From contig NZ_JANQBB010000005.1 of the NCBI RefSeq assembly GCF_024721975.1, positions 248,001-312,000 on the forward strand: 64,000 nt of DNA. Direction: 5' to 3'. A model generated the notes under the pieces. That model was not told the DNA's origin and did no database searches. It worked only from the letters and a program-made list of their open reading frames with translations. Position numbers and translations under genes: made by a program. The stretch's first letter is position 1. Each line of letters begins with the position of its first letter. Source of the DNA: Paenibacillus endoradicis. GTDB taxonomy: Bacteria; Bacillota; Bacilli; Paenibacillales; Paenibacillaceae. Below are positions 28,885 through 39,050 of the stretch, one piece after another.

Positions 28885-29802
28885 ATGCCAGTTTTAGATT
28901 TCAAGGAGATTACTCAAGCCAATCTAGCAAATGGTTTACAGGATACTTTTGAAATGTTTGCTCGAGATTTTTTTATTATGTTAGGATTCCAAATTAAAGA
29001 AGGACCTGACCGAGGCCAAGATGGTGGAAGAGATTTAATAATAACAGAGAAGAGGGAAGGAATAATTGGAAACACTGAAATCGATTGGCTAGTGAGTTGC
29101 AAGCATAATGCTCATTCTGGAAGGGCGGTTTTGAATAACGATGAAATAGATATTAAAGGAAGAGTTGAGGCTCTTGGTGCTAAGGGTTTTATCGGCTTGT
29201 ATTCAACGATAATTAGTTCGCCACTTGGAAGGACATTAGATGGTTTAAAACGTTATTTTGATGTGAAGGTGTTTGATCGTGAATTAATAGAGAAAATACT
29301 TCTTGAAAACCCAAAAGGAAAGATACTTGCAAAGAGATATTTTCCGGTATCATTCTCGAAGTGGGAAGAAGATCATCCAAGACCAGCTAATATTTTTTTT
29401 GAGTATGAACCTTTATTGTGCAAGAATTGCGGGAAGGATTTATTACCTCAAGGTGATGGGATTGTCGTTTTTAAAGAAGATCCTGAAACTGAAACTTACG
29501 TAGCATTCTTATGGTGTTGCAAGGGAGAATGCGATCGCATCTTAAAGAATAAATATCGTTCTATGGGGTATGTTGATGCAGGTTGGGAGGACATATCAGA
29601 TATTTTGATACCTGGAAAGTATTTGGCTTGGAATATGGCTATTTTGAACAGATTACATGAAGACATTGATAAATATAACGAAGAAGCGTTCTCAAGCATA
29701 AAGCGGTTTATTTTAAGAGCTTCTCAGATGGTTCTTAGGAACCAAAATGAGGAGCAAATCCGAAGATTAATGAGCTTGGCATCGCTTCCTGATTATATTT
29801 GA
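28885..29802 (+). CDS. Mrr-like restriction endonuclease with zinc-finger region
   Basis: 305 residues. The N-terminal PD-(D/E)xK domain has GxDGGRD (D46-D50) followed by DWLVSCKH (K73), the pattern of Mrr_cat/restriction-endonuclease-like enzymes. A central CKNCG...CCKGEC segment (~175-220) may bind zinc. The C-terminus is helical. No methyltransferase is adjacent, so a modification-dependent or abortive nuclease is more likely than a classical R-M enzyme (inference). GAAGGAGG upstream. Confidence 0.75.
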   Translation: MPVLDFKEITQANLANGLQDTFEMFARDFFIMLGFQIKEGPDRGQDGGRDLIITEKREGIIGNTEIDWLVSCKHNAHSGRAVLNNDEIDIKGRVEALGAKGFIGLYSTIISSPLGRTLDGLKRYFDVKVFDRELIEKILLENPKGKILAKRYFPVSFSKWEEDHPRPANIFFEYEPLLCKNCGKDLLPQGDGIVVFKEDPETETYVAFLWCCKGECDRILKNKYRSMGYVDAGWEDISDILIPGKYLAWNMAILNRLHEDIDKYNEEAFSSIKRFILRASQMVLRNQNEEQIRRLMSLASLPDYI

Positions 29803-30582
29803 ACTAAAGCATAAATTTAATGGGATAAGATTGATCGATAAATTACTTTTAAGCACTTCTGAGCAACAACATGCTAAAATGTATGTGTACCAGTTAACCC
29901 CGGAGTCTAACGTGGAGCATATAAGACTTTTATAGATTTTTTGTGGTAATTGATACACACTTAGAGGATTTAGCGTATATAGAGCAGTGACCTCTCAAGG
30001 AAACAGCTGCCCTAATAGGTCAGGAGCCAGTAGGTAGCACCTTCTTGACTTCTTTAACAGAAATGAGGCGCTCCTTGTTTTTGGCATGGCACAAACTAAT
30101 AAATTATCCAACCTGTCGATATGACAGGTTTTTACATATAAACATAGAGCTTAACAGAATAAATAAAGAAAATCTTTCTATCCGATATTAAGGTTCGATC
30201 TCTGTGTTTATTTTGGGTAATGTATTGACTCTGAAATCTTACATGTTACATTGGGCCAATTTTGGAGTTCTTAAGAAAACATGGTTAGTCAGGGACTAAT
30301 GAATATAAATAGGGTGTCATACTACACCTGTTTACTTCAAATAAATAAAACGCAATAGTTGCTCATGATAATGTACAATTAAAGATTTACACGAAGTTAA
30401 TAGAATCATTGTTTTAAAAATCTATTTATTCATCTTAGCATATTGAAGGAGAAAATAGATAGGATTTAGAATGTTCCTTGTGGAAACTTATGTAAGTAAC
30501 GTAAGAGAGTGTTTTATTAGCGAAATATAAAAATCGTAATTCCATATTATTTTTTATTTATCTTGAAAGGAAGATATTAATA
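29803..30582. other. 780-bp gap, possibly holding a structured RNA
   Basis: No convincing coding frame. Around 29970-30060 there are nested complementary segments: GACCT/AGGTC and GCTGCC/GGTAGC (one G-U pair). At 30110-30135 AACCTGTC pairs with GACAGGTT, followed by TTTTTAC, a small terminator-like hairpin. This could be a short non-coding RNA or the leftover of a lost gene. Confidence 0.3.
30110..30134 (+). terminator. small terminator-like hairpin
   Basis: AACCTGTC - GATAT - GACAGGTT followed by a T-run. It lies inside the gap before the first ATPase gene. Confidence 0.45.
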
Positions 30583-32043
30583 ATGATCTTTTATAAAAGC
30601 GAAACGTACCATGCTCCCTTTGATGCAGAATATCCTTGTGTGGTATTAACAGTTGATACTTGGGATGACTGGTATCGTTATGAAACATTATTTTCTTTGA
30701 ATTATCATGAATCCAAAAACAAGCACGAACATATAGGAAGAGTAAAAATTTATAAAATAGACACGTTAATAACTCGCAATGTAATGGATGAAACCTTTAA
30801 TCAACTAGATGAAGATTATTGTTCCTTAGGACAAGACCTTGAATATTATGAGAAACTTGCTAAATTAGGTTTGATTTCAAAAGAGATTTTGTTTGCATTA
30901 AGGGATTCAGCGATTCATCAAGATATAAGAAAAAAGTTTGAAAATTTAGATGCATTTCAGAACTCGTTACTGAGATTTAGTGAAGCAGAAAAGGCGCTAA
31001 ACCAAGCAGAAGAGGATTTCTTCGGTAAAAATCCAGAAAAAAGAATATTTGAATTCAATTTTTCGTGTAAATTAGAATCTGCAACTATGGACCACTCAAT
31101 AGATTTCAATTTTAAAGAAGATAAGAGGCTCCCGTTTAGAATAAATGTTTTAATAGGTAAAAATGGAACTGGGAAAACTCAAGTATTGTCTAAGCTAGGT
31201 AATGTTCTAAGTGGATATAAGCATAATCATGGGATCTTTACACCCTCAAGGCCTCTATTCAGTAAAGTAATTGCTATATCCTATAGTGCCTTTGATAACT
31301 TCGAAAAGCCCCACCAAAATGAATATTCAGAAAAAGGAAGTAAAAGTGTATTTAGTTATATTTATTGCGGTATTCAGGGGGGAAATGGTGTCTACACGCT
31401 AGAGGAGATAAAAGAAAACTTTCTTACTTCTTATAACAAAGTTGTAAAACAAGGAAGAAAAGAACAATGGAGAAAGATCTTAGAACATATCATTGAGAAA
31501 GAACATATTCATATTCTTGACCAAATAGAACAAGGTAATTTTGATATACATATAAGTTCAGGACAAAATATCATCCTATCAACTATAACTGATGTTATTG
31601 CCAACATTGAAAACGAATCAATTCTATTATTTGACGAACCTGAGTTACATCTTCATCCGAATGCTATGTCAAATTTAATTAGAATGTTCAATGTACTTTT
31701 AGATGAATTTAAGTCATATGCAATTATTTCTACACATTCTCCAATTATCATTCAAGAAACACCATCGAAATATGTACATGTCTTCAAGAGAATCCAAAAT
31801 ACACCAACAGTAAAAAAACTTGATCTTGAGTCATTTGGGGAGAATCTTAGCAATATCACAAATGAAATATTTGGTGTTAAGAACATTGAAAGTAATTACA
31901 AAGTTTGGCTTGAAAAAATGGTGAATGATGAAAATCTTACTTTTGATGGAATTCAAGCTATATTTGAAGACAATCTTAGTTTGAATGCTTTAACATATCT
32001 AAAAATCTTATTCAAACAAAAAGGAACACATAAAAATGATTAA
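30583..32043 (+). CDS. AAA ATPase of a Septu-like pair, copy 1 (PtuA-like)
   Basis: 486 residues. Residues 1-150 form an extra N-terminal region with WDDW (27-30) and SLGQD..YYE (81-90). The ABC/SMC-type ATPase follows: Walker A GKNGTGKT (192-199), ISSGQ signature (324-328), Walker B LLFDEPELHLHP (348-359) and STHSP (383-387). It overlaps an HNH gene by 8 bases. Such ATPase plus HNH pairs resemble Septu, in which PtuA senses phage and PtuB cuts DNA. The N-terminal domain recurs in the second copy at 41.1 kb and may mark a distinct subtype (inference). Confidence 0.78.
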   Translation: MIFYKSETYHAPFDAEYPCVVLTVDTWDDWYRYETLFSLNYHESKNKHEHIGRVKIYKIDTLITRNVMDETFNQLDEDYCSLGQDLEYYEKLAKLGLISKEILFALRDSAIHQDIRKKFENLDAFQNSLLRFSEAEKALNQAEEDFFGKNPEKRIFEFNFSCKLESATMDHSIDFNFKEDKRLPFRINVLIGKNGTGKTQVLSKLGNVLSGYKHNHGIFTPSRPLFSKVIAISYSAFDNFEKPHQNEYSEKGSKSVFSYIYCGIQGGNGVYTLEEIKENFLTSYNKVVKQGRKEQWRKILEHIIEKEHIHILDQIEQGNFDIHISSGQNIILSTITDVIANIENESILLFDEPELHLHPNAMSNLIRMFNVLLDEFKSYAIISTHSPIIIQETPSKYVHVFKRIQNTPTVKKLDLESFGENLSNITNEIFGVKNIESNYKVWLEKMVNDENLTFDGIQAIFEDNLSLNALTYLKILFKQKGTHKND

Positions 32044-32875
32044 CTTAAATCCTCCACAACACATTGGTATCTCTTTGTATGATGATATTACTAGTAAAAA
32101 AAACAACGATAGAAAGAATAGATTAGGTAATTTAAGAAGCCTTGTAAATCAAAGATATACCGAATACTTAACAAAAATATACAATTTACATGAAATAATT
32201 CCTCTTTCTCATCTCTCAGATGAGGAAAAAATAGATCTTCAAAGTTGCTATAGTAATAATGTTGAACTTAACAAAAAAGAAATCATTATTAAGAAAATGC
32301 AGACAATCTCTATGCAAGCAGTATGTCCTTATTGTGGAATCAGCGAACCTGATACTCTAGATCACTATCTTCCTAAAGGTACTTTTCCCGAGTTTTCGGT
32401 CCTGTCCATTAATCTGATACCTTCATGTGGAACATGTAATAGAAATAAGGGAGAAAAGTGGCTGGAAGGTGAAACTAGAAGGATCATTAATTTTTATTAT
32501 GATCAACTACCCAATGAAAAAGTACTCAATATTCATATTGAATATGTTCAAGAATCTGATATTCCAGTTATTTCTTTTTCGCTCAGCAATGAAGTCGGAA
32601 TCACAGAGAGCTTCTTTAATACAATTGAATTCCATTATAGAGATCTACATCTATTTGAGAGATTTAGTAAACAAGTCAGTGATAAATTCACAGGAATATA
32701 CCTTGAACTTTTAGAAGGTGTTTCTGTTTTATCAATTGAAGAGCAAAAAGATAATATTCAAAGAAGAATTAATTCATTAACGAAGAGATATGGTCTAAAT
32801 CATTGGGAGGTATGTTTGTACGAAGCAGTACTTAATTCAGATTTTTTTTTCAATAGAATATATCAACGCAATTAA
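32036..32875 (+). CDS. HNH endonuclease of the Septu-like pair, copy 1 (PtuB-like)
   Basis: 279 residues. The HNH domain lies at ~97-140: CPYCG, then LDHYLPK (His-containing beta strand), INLIPSCGTCNRNKG (Asn and the second Cys pair). The C-terminal half is helical. It overlaps the ATPase gene by 8 bases, which implies coupled translation and a complex. The second-copy HNH protein at 42.8 kb has exactly the same length and motif layout, but the sequences are well diverged. Confidence 0.8.
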   Translation: MINLNPPQHIGISLYDDITSKKNNDRKNRLGNLRSLVNQRYTEYLTKIYNLHEIIPLSHLSDEEKIDLQSCYSNNVELNKKEIIIKKMQTISMQAVCPYCGISEPDTLDHYLPKGTFPEFSVLSINLIPSCGTCNRNKGEKWLEGETRRIINFYYDQLPNEKVLNIHIEYVQESDIPVISFSLSNEVGITESFFNTIEFHYRDLHLFERFSKQVSDKFTGIYLELLEGVSVLSIEEQKDNIQRRINSLTKRYGLNHWEVCLYEAVLNSDFFFNRIYQRN

Positions 32876-33016
32876 CAGCGAAACAAAATTTACATCGGTT
32901 GTATATTGCATAATAAAAGTCCAGAGTAATATGGCATTAAAAAATGACACATGTAGCATCCAAAATCCCTCAAATCGTTAAGATTGCTTTGAGTTAACGA
33001 GAGGAGACAGAAAAGG

Positions 33017-33440
33017 TTGCTGAAAAAGCCTCAACAGCACTATATCAAATTTTCCGGAAAATCTGAAAGGCTTTCAATTGATGAAATTGATAATCAAGTA
33101 AAGGTGAATTGGAGAAACGTAAAGAAATATGAGGATGAATTCAATTGGAATTATCCTTTAGTAAAGAGAATATGAAAACTTCCTGTTATGGATCCCTATA
33201 TGGAAATAGTAGAAACCTGGCTAGAAGAGGATCGCTTGTTACCCCGCAAGCAAAGACATTTAGGAGTACGCATTTTTCAACGACTAAGTGAGGAACATCA
33301 GTTTCCTGGTGGACAACGTACTGTACTGGCCTATGTCAGTCGACGTCGTGAAAAAATGGAGCTTTCTAAAGCAAAAAACTTATGAATGACTAGAGCATCC
33401 AACGGGTGAAGAACAGGTAGGTTTGGAACATATAGCAGAT
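33017..33440 (+). pseudogene. IS21-family IstA transposase remnant
   Basis: From TTG 33017 the frame reads an N-terminal IstA-like segment ending in a stop (after PLVKRI), then continues as MDPYMEIVETWLEEDRLLPRKQRH... IFQRLSEEH, the conserved region before the IstA catalytic domain. After 33385 homology (LEHPTGEEQV, like LEHPPGEAQV in IstA) continues in another frame. So there is at least one nonsense mutation and one frameshift, and the catalytic domain and istB are missing. Confidence 0.65.
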
Positions 33441-33499
33441 TTGATCCATAAACATTCATTTATAGCAATTCGTACACTTTGTGATTATGTTACTCCTGT

Positions 33500-33631
33500 T
33501 CATGAACTATCTTTATTAATGTCCTTTGCGATTTTTCGTATGTCGCCTAGCTTAGTTTTACTATTGATCTGAGGTAGAATGTTTTCTGCTTTTGAAGAAC
33601 GTTTTATTTCTGTACGTTTATTTGCATTCAT
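33500..33631 (-). pseudogene. N-terminal fragment of an AlkD-like DNA alkylation repair protein
   Basis: ATG at 33631 with AAAGGAG upstream starts a 43-codon frame reading KLGDIRKIAKDINKD before a stop. That segment matches the typical start of HEAT-repeat DNA alkylation repair proteins (LGDLRKIAKEI...). The remaining ~190 residues are absent, cut off next to the IS21 remnant. Assignment rests on this short motif only. Confidence 0.4.
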
Positions 33632-34292
33632 TTTATACAACTCCTTTATTAAAGAACAGTTTCATAATATGAGCTTGAGGTGATCTATCAAGAACTTAAT
33701 TTCGTTATAAGTCTTATTGCAGTGGTGTGCCTCCCTCCAAAGTATTAATATTGTAACATATATCGTATTAAAGCTTTCTCCACCTATAATATAAGAGCAA
33801 CCATCTTTAATATAATAATAACACTTACTTCCTTTTAATCGGATACGAAATGAACATTCCTTTTTAAAGGAAATTCTCCGTTAGGTTAAGAACCTTTGGC
33901 GTATTAGCCCAGTAATTGAGTTTATTAAAAATTTATTCCAACCAGTATTGCAAAATAAGCCCCGATCCACAGAAAAGCGATTATAAAAAGGGATATGCCA
34001 AGCCATTTCTGCAGATTCGACTGTTTCGAACGGAATCCCTCCTTGATAACAATATTACCGCATAACGGGTGTTACCCTCATCGCACTTTTAACTAATCTG
34101 CCCAAATAGTTTATTACCTGTCGCCAGTCTAAAACTTTATTTTTCAGTCTAATACTATTTTTTCGCTGGACAATAGACTCATTACTTGAGTCACATCCAC
34201 AGTTCTTTTTTTCTATTTCTGATTGAAGAGGATATAGGAATTTCTATTTTATTTAGGTAATGATTTCCGCTTAAACAGGACAGTGGTACAAT
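33632..34292. other. 660-bp AT-rich gap with decayed coding sequence
   Basis: No intact gene. On the minus strand about 34044-33925 reads a 40-residue stretch with one membrane helix (WLGISLFIIAFLWIG...) after AAGGAGGG, but without a usable start codon, so it looks like a remnant. The rest holds nothing I can support. Confidence 0.35.
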
Positions 34293-34325
34293 ATGGTTAT
34301 CACCTATGATGGAGGAACTAAGATA

Positions 34326-36872
34326 TTGAACAGATTGATAGGTAAATTAACTGGAAGAGATAAATTACTAGGTCAGTTAAACCAACTTTCAAAAAAAATG
34401 AACGAGTTGGATATCGAACGAAATAGAATTCGTTCTGAACTTAACAAGGCTGCTGAAGAACGTGCCGTAGCGAATAACGTAATCATTAATTTGAAGAAGT
34501 CACGAAGTGAATTTGAAGAGAAATATAAAAAGCTAAATCAGGCTTTCCATAATAAAACGCAGGAAATGGAGAAATTGAGTAAAAAGTACGTTGTTCTATC
34601 TTCTACTAATTCTGAATTGACAAATGAGGTTACCGCGCTTAGGGAGGAAACAAAAGCGGCTAACTTTAGGCTACATGATTTGGAACAGGAAATGTCGTTT
34701 TATGAATCAAGATTCGGTAGAATGTTGGAATCCCCAGAGTCCGTCAACTCGGTACATGCTACTGATTGGGATTGTAACTTTTTTGAAGTGATAGAGAAAA
34801 TCAAGGGAAATCCTTTCAACGAAAACCAAGTTGAAGCGATTCGATATGATATGGAGAAACATCTGCAGATTATTGCCGGAGCTGGAAGTGGAAAGACAGA
34901 AACTATCTGCGCAAAGGTCGCATACCTTATCCAAATGAAAAAAGTTAATCCCAATCGGATTTGCATGATGACATTTACTCGCAAGGCTAAAGAGGAAATG
35001 GAAGGACGAGTTAATCTTTTCCTCGGAGTAGACAATTCAAGAGTTAATGTGAGTACCTTTCATGGCACTTTTATGAGTTTGTTTAATCAGTTGAAGAGGC
35101 AGAATCCTGCTTATGCATCAATAGGAATTCAAGGGGGAAATGCTGATGAGGGTGAATTTGAGTATAAAAAAGAGCTTCGTAAACTCATTAACAAACACAG
35201 TCTATTTAAGTTTGACAAGTACAATGAGAAGACGATTTTCGAACGCGTGAGCTTCTGGACTAACATGGGGTTCTCGAGAGGCCAAATGACCGAATACATC
35301 GAAAAGCATTTCGACAGCGTTATTGATGATAAGGAGGACATTCCTGTTAGTGTCCGGTTCAATTTAATGCTTGATGAATTGAATCAGACAAGAAAAGATA
35401 AGAAAATCGTTGTTTATGATGACTTTTTAATTAACTTGTACAATGCATTGCTTCAATATCCAGAAGCAAGAGACTTCGTTCAAGACAGGTATGATTATAT
35501 CTTCATTGATGAATTCCAAGATATCAATCCTCTACAAATGGAGACAGTTAAGCTTATTTGTCCCCCAGCAAGTACATCGAAATTAATCATAGTAGGAGAT
35601 GATGATCAGTCAATTTATATGTTTAGAGGTTCAGAGCCTAGTTACATAAAGGATTTTCCAAAGACCTATAACACTCATGAAATAAGGTTGATGAGAAACT
35701 ACAGATCAAAGCCTAATATCGTTAAAGCAGGGAATTGGGTAATCTCTTACAATGAGCATGACCGGATTAAAAAATCGATGGAGTCTTTTCATAAGGATGA
35801 TGGCGATGCGGTGATAGTAGCATGTTCGGATACCAAAGAAGAAGCTCATTGGATTCTGACGAGATCGCAGGAGATCGGTAAGCTAGAGCCATTTGAACTG
35901 GAAGGTATCGTCGAGCCCATTAACTACACAAAATCGACTGTGTTATATAGATCGAGAAGGCAGCTTCAGAGTATGTTCCAAGCCTTAGATGTTAGAGGAG
36001 TTCCGTATGTAATTGAAAAAATGGATGATGTAATGGGAATCTTTTCTATTCAAGACTTCCACAATATATTTAAAATGTGGCAGGAGTTAGTGGCATCGCA
36101 GGGTAATAAGCTTCAGTTGTGGAGGTCGATTTTAACTAATGCGCTGGGACATTACTTCGTCAATAAGAATGCAATTGTGCATTGGTATGAGAATCTGGAT
36201 GTTACAACTTTCTCTGATGTGATTCAAGAAGCTTTATCTTTGGTGGTTGCCAAGACAAGAAATAAGGAGAAAGATACTGTACCGTTAAAGCAGTATCTGT
36301 CGCTTTTAGTTGACCTAAAGCAGGATAAACCAGTTAACATGAAGGCAGTAGCAGAGTACTTTTTAGATTTTCCAAGAGTTAAGGAAAACGTAACGGATGA
36401 GGAAAAAGACTGGATTTTTAACGAACTAGAAAAATATAATGCTTGGACTGAATTGTTTGGGTTCTATGAAAGAATGCTGAAGCGAAAAGAAGAAATGAAG
36501 GGGAATCTGGAGAAGTATCATGACGAAAAGTATAACGCTTTGTATTTCTTAACGATTCACGGGAGTAAGGGGTTAGCCTTTGAGAATGTGTTTGTTATTG
36601 GCTGTAATGATGGAGGGTTACCGTCAAGCCATGCCGTAGAGCTCAAGTTTGTGGATGTCCAGTCTTGTAGAGAGAAGGCTGAGCCACCTACTACAGAGGA
36701 AGAAGAGCGGCGATTAATGTATGTTGCGGTAACTAGAGCCCAAAAGAAATTGTATGTCACTTTTCCCAAGACAATTCAAGATAAGCCTTGTGGAAGGTCA
36801 AAATTTTTAGGAGAGCTTAATCTACAAATCCTTGATTGTAACAATGTAAATCCAATTTGCCCTACAAAATGA
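34326..36872 (+). CDS. UvrD/Rep-family helicase with N-terminal coiled coil
   Basis: 848 residues from TTG 34326 (GGAGG ten bases upstream; ATG 34293 lacks a ribosome-binding site). Residues ~1-130 are a long coiled coil. The SF1A helicase follows: GAGSGKT (185-191), FTRKAKEEM, IDEFQDINPLQ, GDDDQSIYMFRG, THGSKGLAFENVF-type motif V and YVAVTRAQKKLYV. It probably translocates on single-stranded DNA. It lies alone 350 bases before a Gabija-like pair. Stand-alone helicases with added coiled coils occur in defence islands, but I cannot name a system. Confidence 0.8.
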   Translation: MNRLIGKLTGRDKLLGQLNQLSKKMNELDIERNRIRSELNKAAEERAVANNVIINLKKSRSEFEEKYKKLNQAFHNKTQEMEKLSKKYVVLSSTNSELTNEVTALREETKAANFRLHDLEQEMSFYESRFGRMLESPESVNSVHATDWDCNFFEVIEKIKGNPFNENQVEAIRYDMEKHLQIIAGAGSGKTETICAKVAYLIQMKKVNPNRICMMTFTRKAKEEMEGRVNLFLGVDNSRVNVSTFHGTFMSLFNQLKRQNPAYASIGIQGGNADEGEFEYKKELRKLINKHSLFKFDKYNEKTIFERVSFWTNMGFSRGQMTEYIEKHFDSVIDDKEDIPVSVRFNLMLDELNQTRKDKKIVVYDDFLINLYNALLQYPEARDFVQDRYDYIFIDEFQDINPLQMETVKLICPPASTSKLIIVGDDDQSIYMFRGSEPSYIKDFPKTYNTHEIRLMRNYRSKPNIVKAGNWVISYNEHDRIKKSMESFHKDDGDAVIVACSDTKEEAHWILTRSQEIGKLEPFELEGIVEPINYTKSTVLYRSRRQLQSMFQALDVRGVPYVIEKMDDVMGIFSIQDFHNIFKMWQELVASQGNKLQLWRSILTNALGHYFVNKNAIVHWYENLDVTTFSDVIQEALSLVVAKTRNKEKDTVPLKQYLSLLVDLKQDKPVNMKAVAEYFLDFPRVKENVTDEEKDWIFNELEKYNAWTELFGFYERMLKRKEEMKGNLEKYHDEKYNALYFLTIHGSKGLAFENVFVIGCNDGGLPSSHAVELKFVDVQSCREKAEPPTTEEEERRLMYVAVTRAQKKLYVTFPKTIQDKPCGRSKFLGELNLQILDCNNVNPICPTK

Positions 36873-37226
36873 TAGAAGTATGCTAGGAATAGTTGGCACA
36901 ATGCCCGGCATTATTAACATGGAATCATGATTCTCCAGAAATAATTCAAGATATAATTACAAACTAGGGTTAAGCAACTTTGAAATTGTGATTTAACATC
37001 ACTGTGGGAGCGCAGGTGTTATGCTGTAGCAGCTTGGTGAGTTATAAACATACTTGCTACAATTATCTCTACACAATTTGGAAGAAAATTTCGGAATACG
37101 ACAAAAGGATTCAATAAGTTCTTCTTAGCAGTACATAACTTTGAATATACAGATAGGTGTAGGTTGAGTTTTCTTATTGTACGAAATATATAAGCAAATA
37201 CTATAAGAATATTGAGGTGTATGGAT
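36873..37226. promoter_or_regulatory. 354-bp intergenic region before the Gabija-like pair
   Basis: No gene supported. It presumably carries the promoter for the pair; the only clear signal is GAGGTG just before the GTG start. Confidence 0.35.
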
Positions 37227-39047
37227 GTGAGGATTAAACAATTAATAATTAATAATTTTAGAAATTTTGATGAGAATGTAAAAATTGAACCTAAAATTGT
37301 AAATGGGATGGATATTATAGTTTTAGTTGGCGAGAATAATGCGGGAAAAACGAGCATCCTGACAATTCTTCACCAAATTTTTAACCCTGAAAAGTCTATC
37401 AGAACATTGGATTTTCAAGAAACTGATTTTCATGATATTGATAAACCAATTGAGATAAAGGTCACCTTTTCAAAACTGAATGAAGATTTGCTTTCCCAAT
37501 TTGTTGGAATGGTTGACATGGAAGAAATAGATGGTAAAGATGAATGGGTATTACCATTCATCTTTACAAGTACTTTTAATAAAAACACTAATGAAGCTGA
37601 GCCATCATTGGTATATGAAAGGCATTCAGATCGAAATGTGTCATTTGCCGAAAAACGATTAATATCTTTCTATTATCAAGATGCATTGAGGGATTATCGT
37701 GCAATAAAATCAAATAAGGGAAGTTTATTTGGTCGAATCTTGCAACAAATTGATCTTTCATCGGAAGAAAAAGTTATTATGGAAAAGCTCGATGAAGCAG
37801 GAGTCTCTTTAAGAGAGAATGCAGAAATTAGTGAATTTATTGAAGGTGTTACAAAAGTAACAAAGCAGATTATTGACTTACCAAGTAATAGTGAAGCATT
37901 GCGCCTTTCGGTAGCTGCAACTTCTTCATTAGATATCAAAAAAAATATTCAATTACAACTTAAGCATAGGAATGACAATAATTATCTAAATGTTGAACAA
38001 CTAGGATTAGGGCTTCAAAGTGTTTTGACAGTAAGCGTGTTTAGAGCATTCGCTGGTACAGGTAAATTGCGTGAAGGAATCTTCGCGATTGATGAGCCTG
38101 AATCCCATTTGTATCCTCACTCACAGAGATCTATGTATCGAGAGATTATGGAGTTATCAAAAATGAGACAGGTGTGGGTAGCAACACATTCTCCATCCCT
38201 TCTTGAATGGATCAATCCTAGACAAATCTGTTTGGTTAGAAGTAAATCTAATGGTAGTTCTTCATGTATACAATTACCAGCAAGCTTTCCGGAAGAACAT
38301 ATAGCCTCGTATGAGAAACATTTAGATGTTGGTAAAGCTGATGCTTTCTTTGCTAAAGTTGTTCTTCTTGTTGAAGGTCCAACAGAACAGGGCTTGTTTC
38401 CAGCTTTGGGATTGGTATACGCAAGTCAAAGCCCTGAATATGACTTGGATCGAAGTGGAGTATCGGTTATCAATGCAGGAGGGAAAAATAACATTAAGGC
38501 ATTAATAAATCTTTTAAAGAACTTTGAAATTCCCAGTATAGCAGTAATTGATTATGATTCTAAGGATAAGAAACATGATGAGGAATTGGAAGAGCTGAAG
38601 TCTGTTTCTGATAATGTTTACGAGTTGCCAAGATCGGTGGACATGGGAGATATCGAAGGCTATGTTTGCTTGAATACTCCTATTAATAAATTAATTAATT
38701 TCTTACAAGCAATTCTTCCAAAAGAAAGAATCAGTGATCTGTTTTCTGATTTAAAAGGAGCAATCAATAAAATTGATAGTGAAAAAGGAGAAATATTGAA
38801 GGAATTACGTAAGACTGATGCGGAGTTGAGTATGTGCATACCGATTATTGAAAGTGTTCCTGAAGCTGAACAAAAAGTGAGAAAAGCTTTGGCTGACGCT
38901 TTCCGAAAAGTGAAAGGTAGAACGACTGGGAGATTGATCGGTGAGTATTTTCAAGAGTGTTTTTCTCAAGAATTTAAGGAAAAAACACTTGAAAAAGCAA
39001 TTAAACTTGCTGGATATCAGTTAAATCCTTCAGGGATGGAGGAATAG
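37227..39047 (+). CDS. gajA: Gabija-like OLD-family nuclease (ATPase plus TOPRIM)
   Basis: 606 residues from GTG 37227 (GAGGTG seven bases upstream; ATG 37221 is too close). The N-terminal ABC-type ATPase has GENNAGKT (35-42), a degenerate signature (LGLGLQS), DEPESHLYPHSQ and THSPSLLEW. The C-terminal TOPRIM domain has E383 (LVEGPTEQ) and DYD (442-444). This is the GajA layout; GajA nicks DNA when nucleotides are depleted during phage infection (family knowledge). The helicase partner starts 3 bases downstream. Confidence 0.85.
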   Translation: MRIKQLIINNFRNFDENVKIEPKIVNGMDIIVLVGENNAGKTSILTILHQIFNPEKSIRTLDFQETDFHDIDKPIEIKVTFSKLNEDLLSQFVGMVDMEEIDGKDEWVLPFIFTSTFNKNTNEAEPSLVYERHSDRNVSFAEKRLISFYYQDALRDYRAIKSNKGSLFGRILQQIDLSSEEKVIMEKLDEAGVSLRENAEISEFIEGVTKVTKQIIDLPSNSEALRLSVAATSSLDIKKNIQLQLKHRNDNNYLNVEQLGLGLQSVLTVSVFRAFAGTGKLREGIFAIDEPESHLYPHSQRSMYREIMELSKMRQVWVATHSPSLLEWINPRQICLVRSKSNGSSSCIQLPASFPEEHIASYEKHLDVGKADAFFAKVVLLVEGPTEQGLFPALGLVYASQSPEYDLDRSGVSVINAGGKNNIKALINLLKNFEIPSIAVIDYDSKDKKHDEELEELKSVSDNVYELPRSVDMGDIEGYVCLNTPINKLINFLQAILPKERISDLFSDLKGAINKIDSEKGEILKELRKTDAELSMCIPIIESVPEAEQKVRKALADAFRKVKGRTTGRLIGEYFQECFSQEFKEKTLEKAIKLAGYQLNPSGMEE

Positions 39048-39050
39048 GTA

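Noticed and set aside
29803..30582. retron or CRISPR locus in the non-coding gap
   Set aside because: No reverse transcriptase, no cas genes and no regularly spaced repeats anywhere in the window.
37019..37357. 112-codon minus-strand frame before gajA
   Set aside because: Overlaps the gajA start including its Walker A region; no ribosome-binding site; low-complexity reading.
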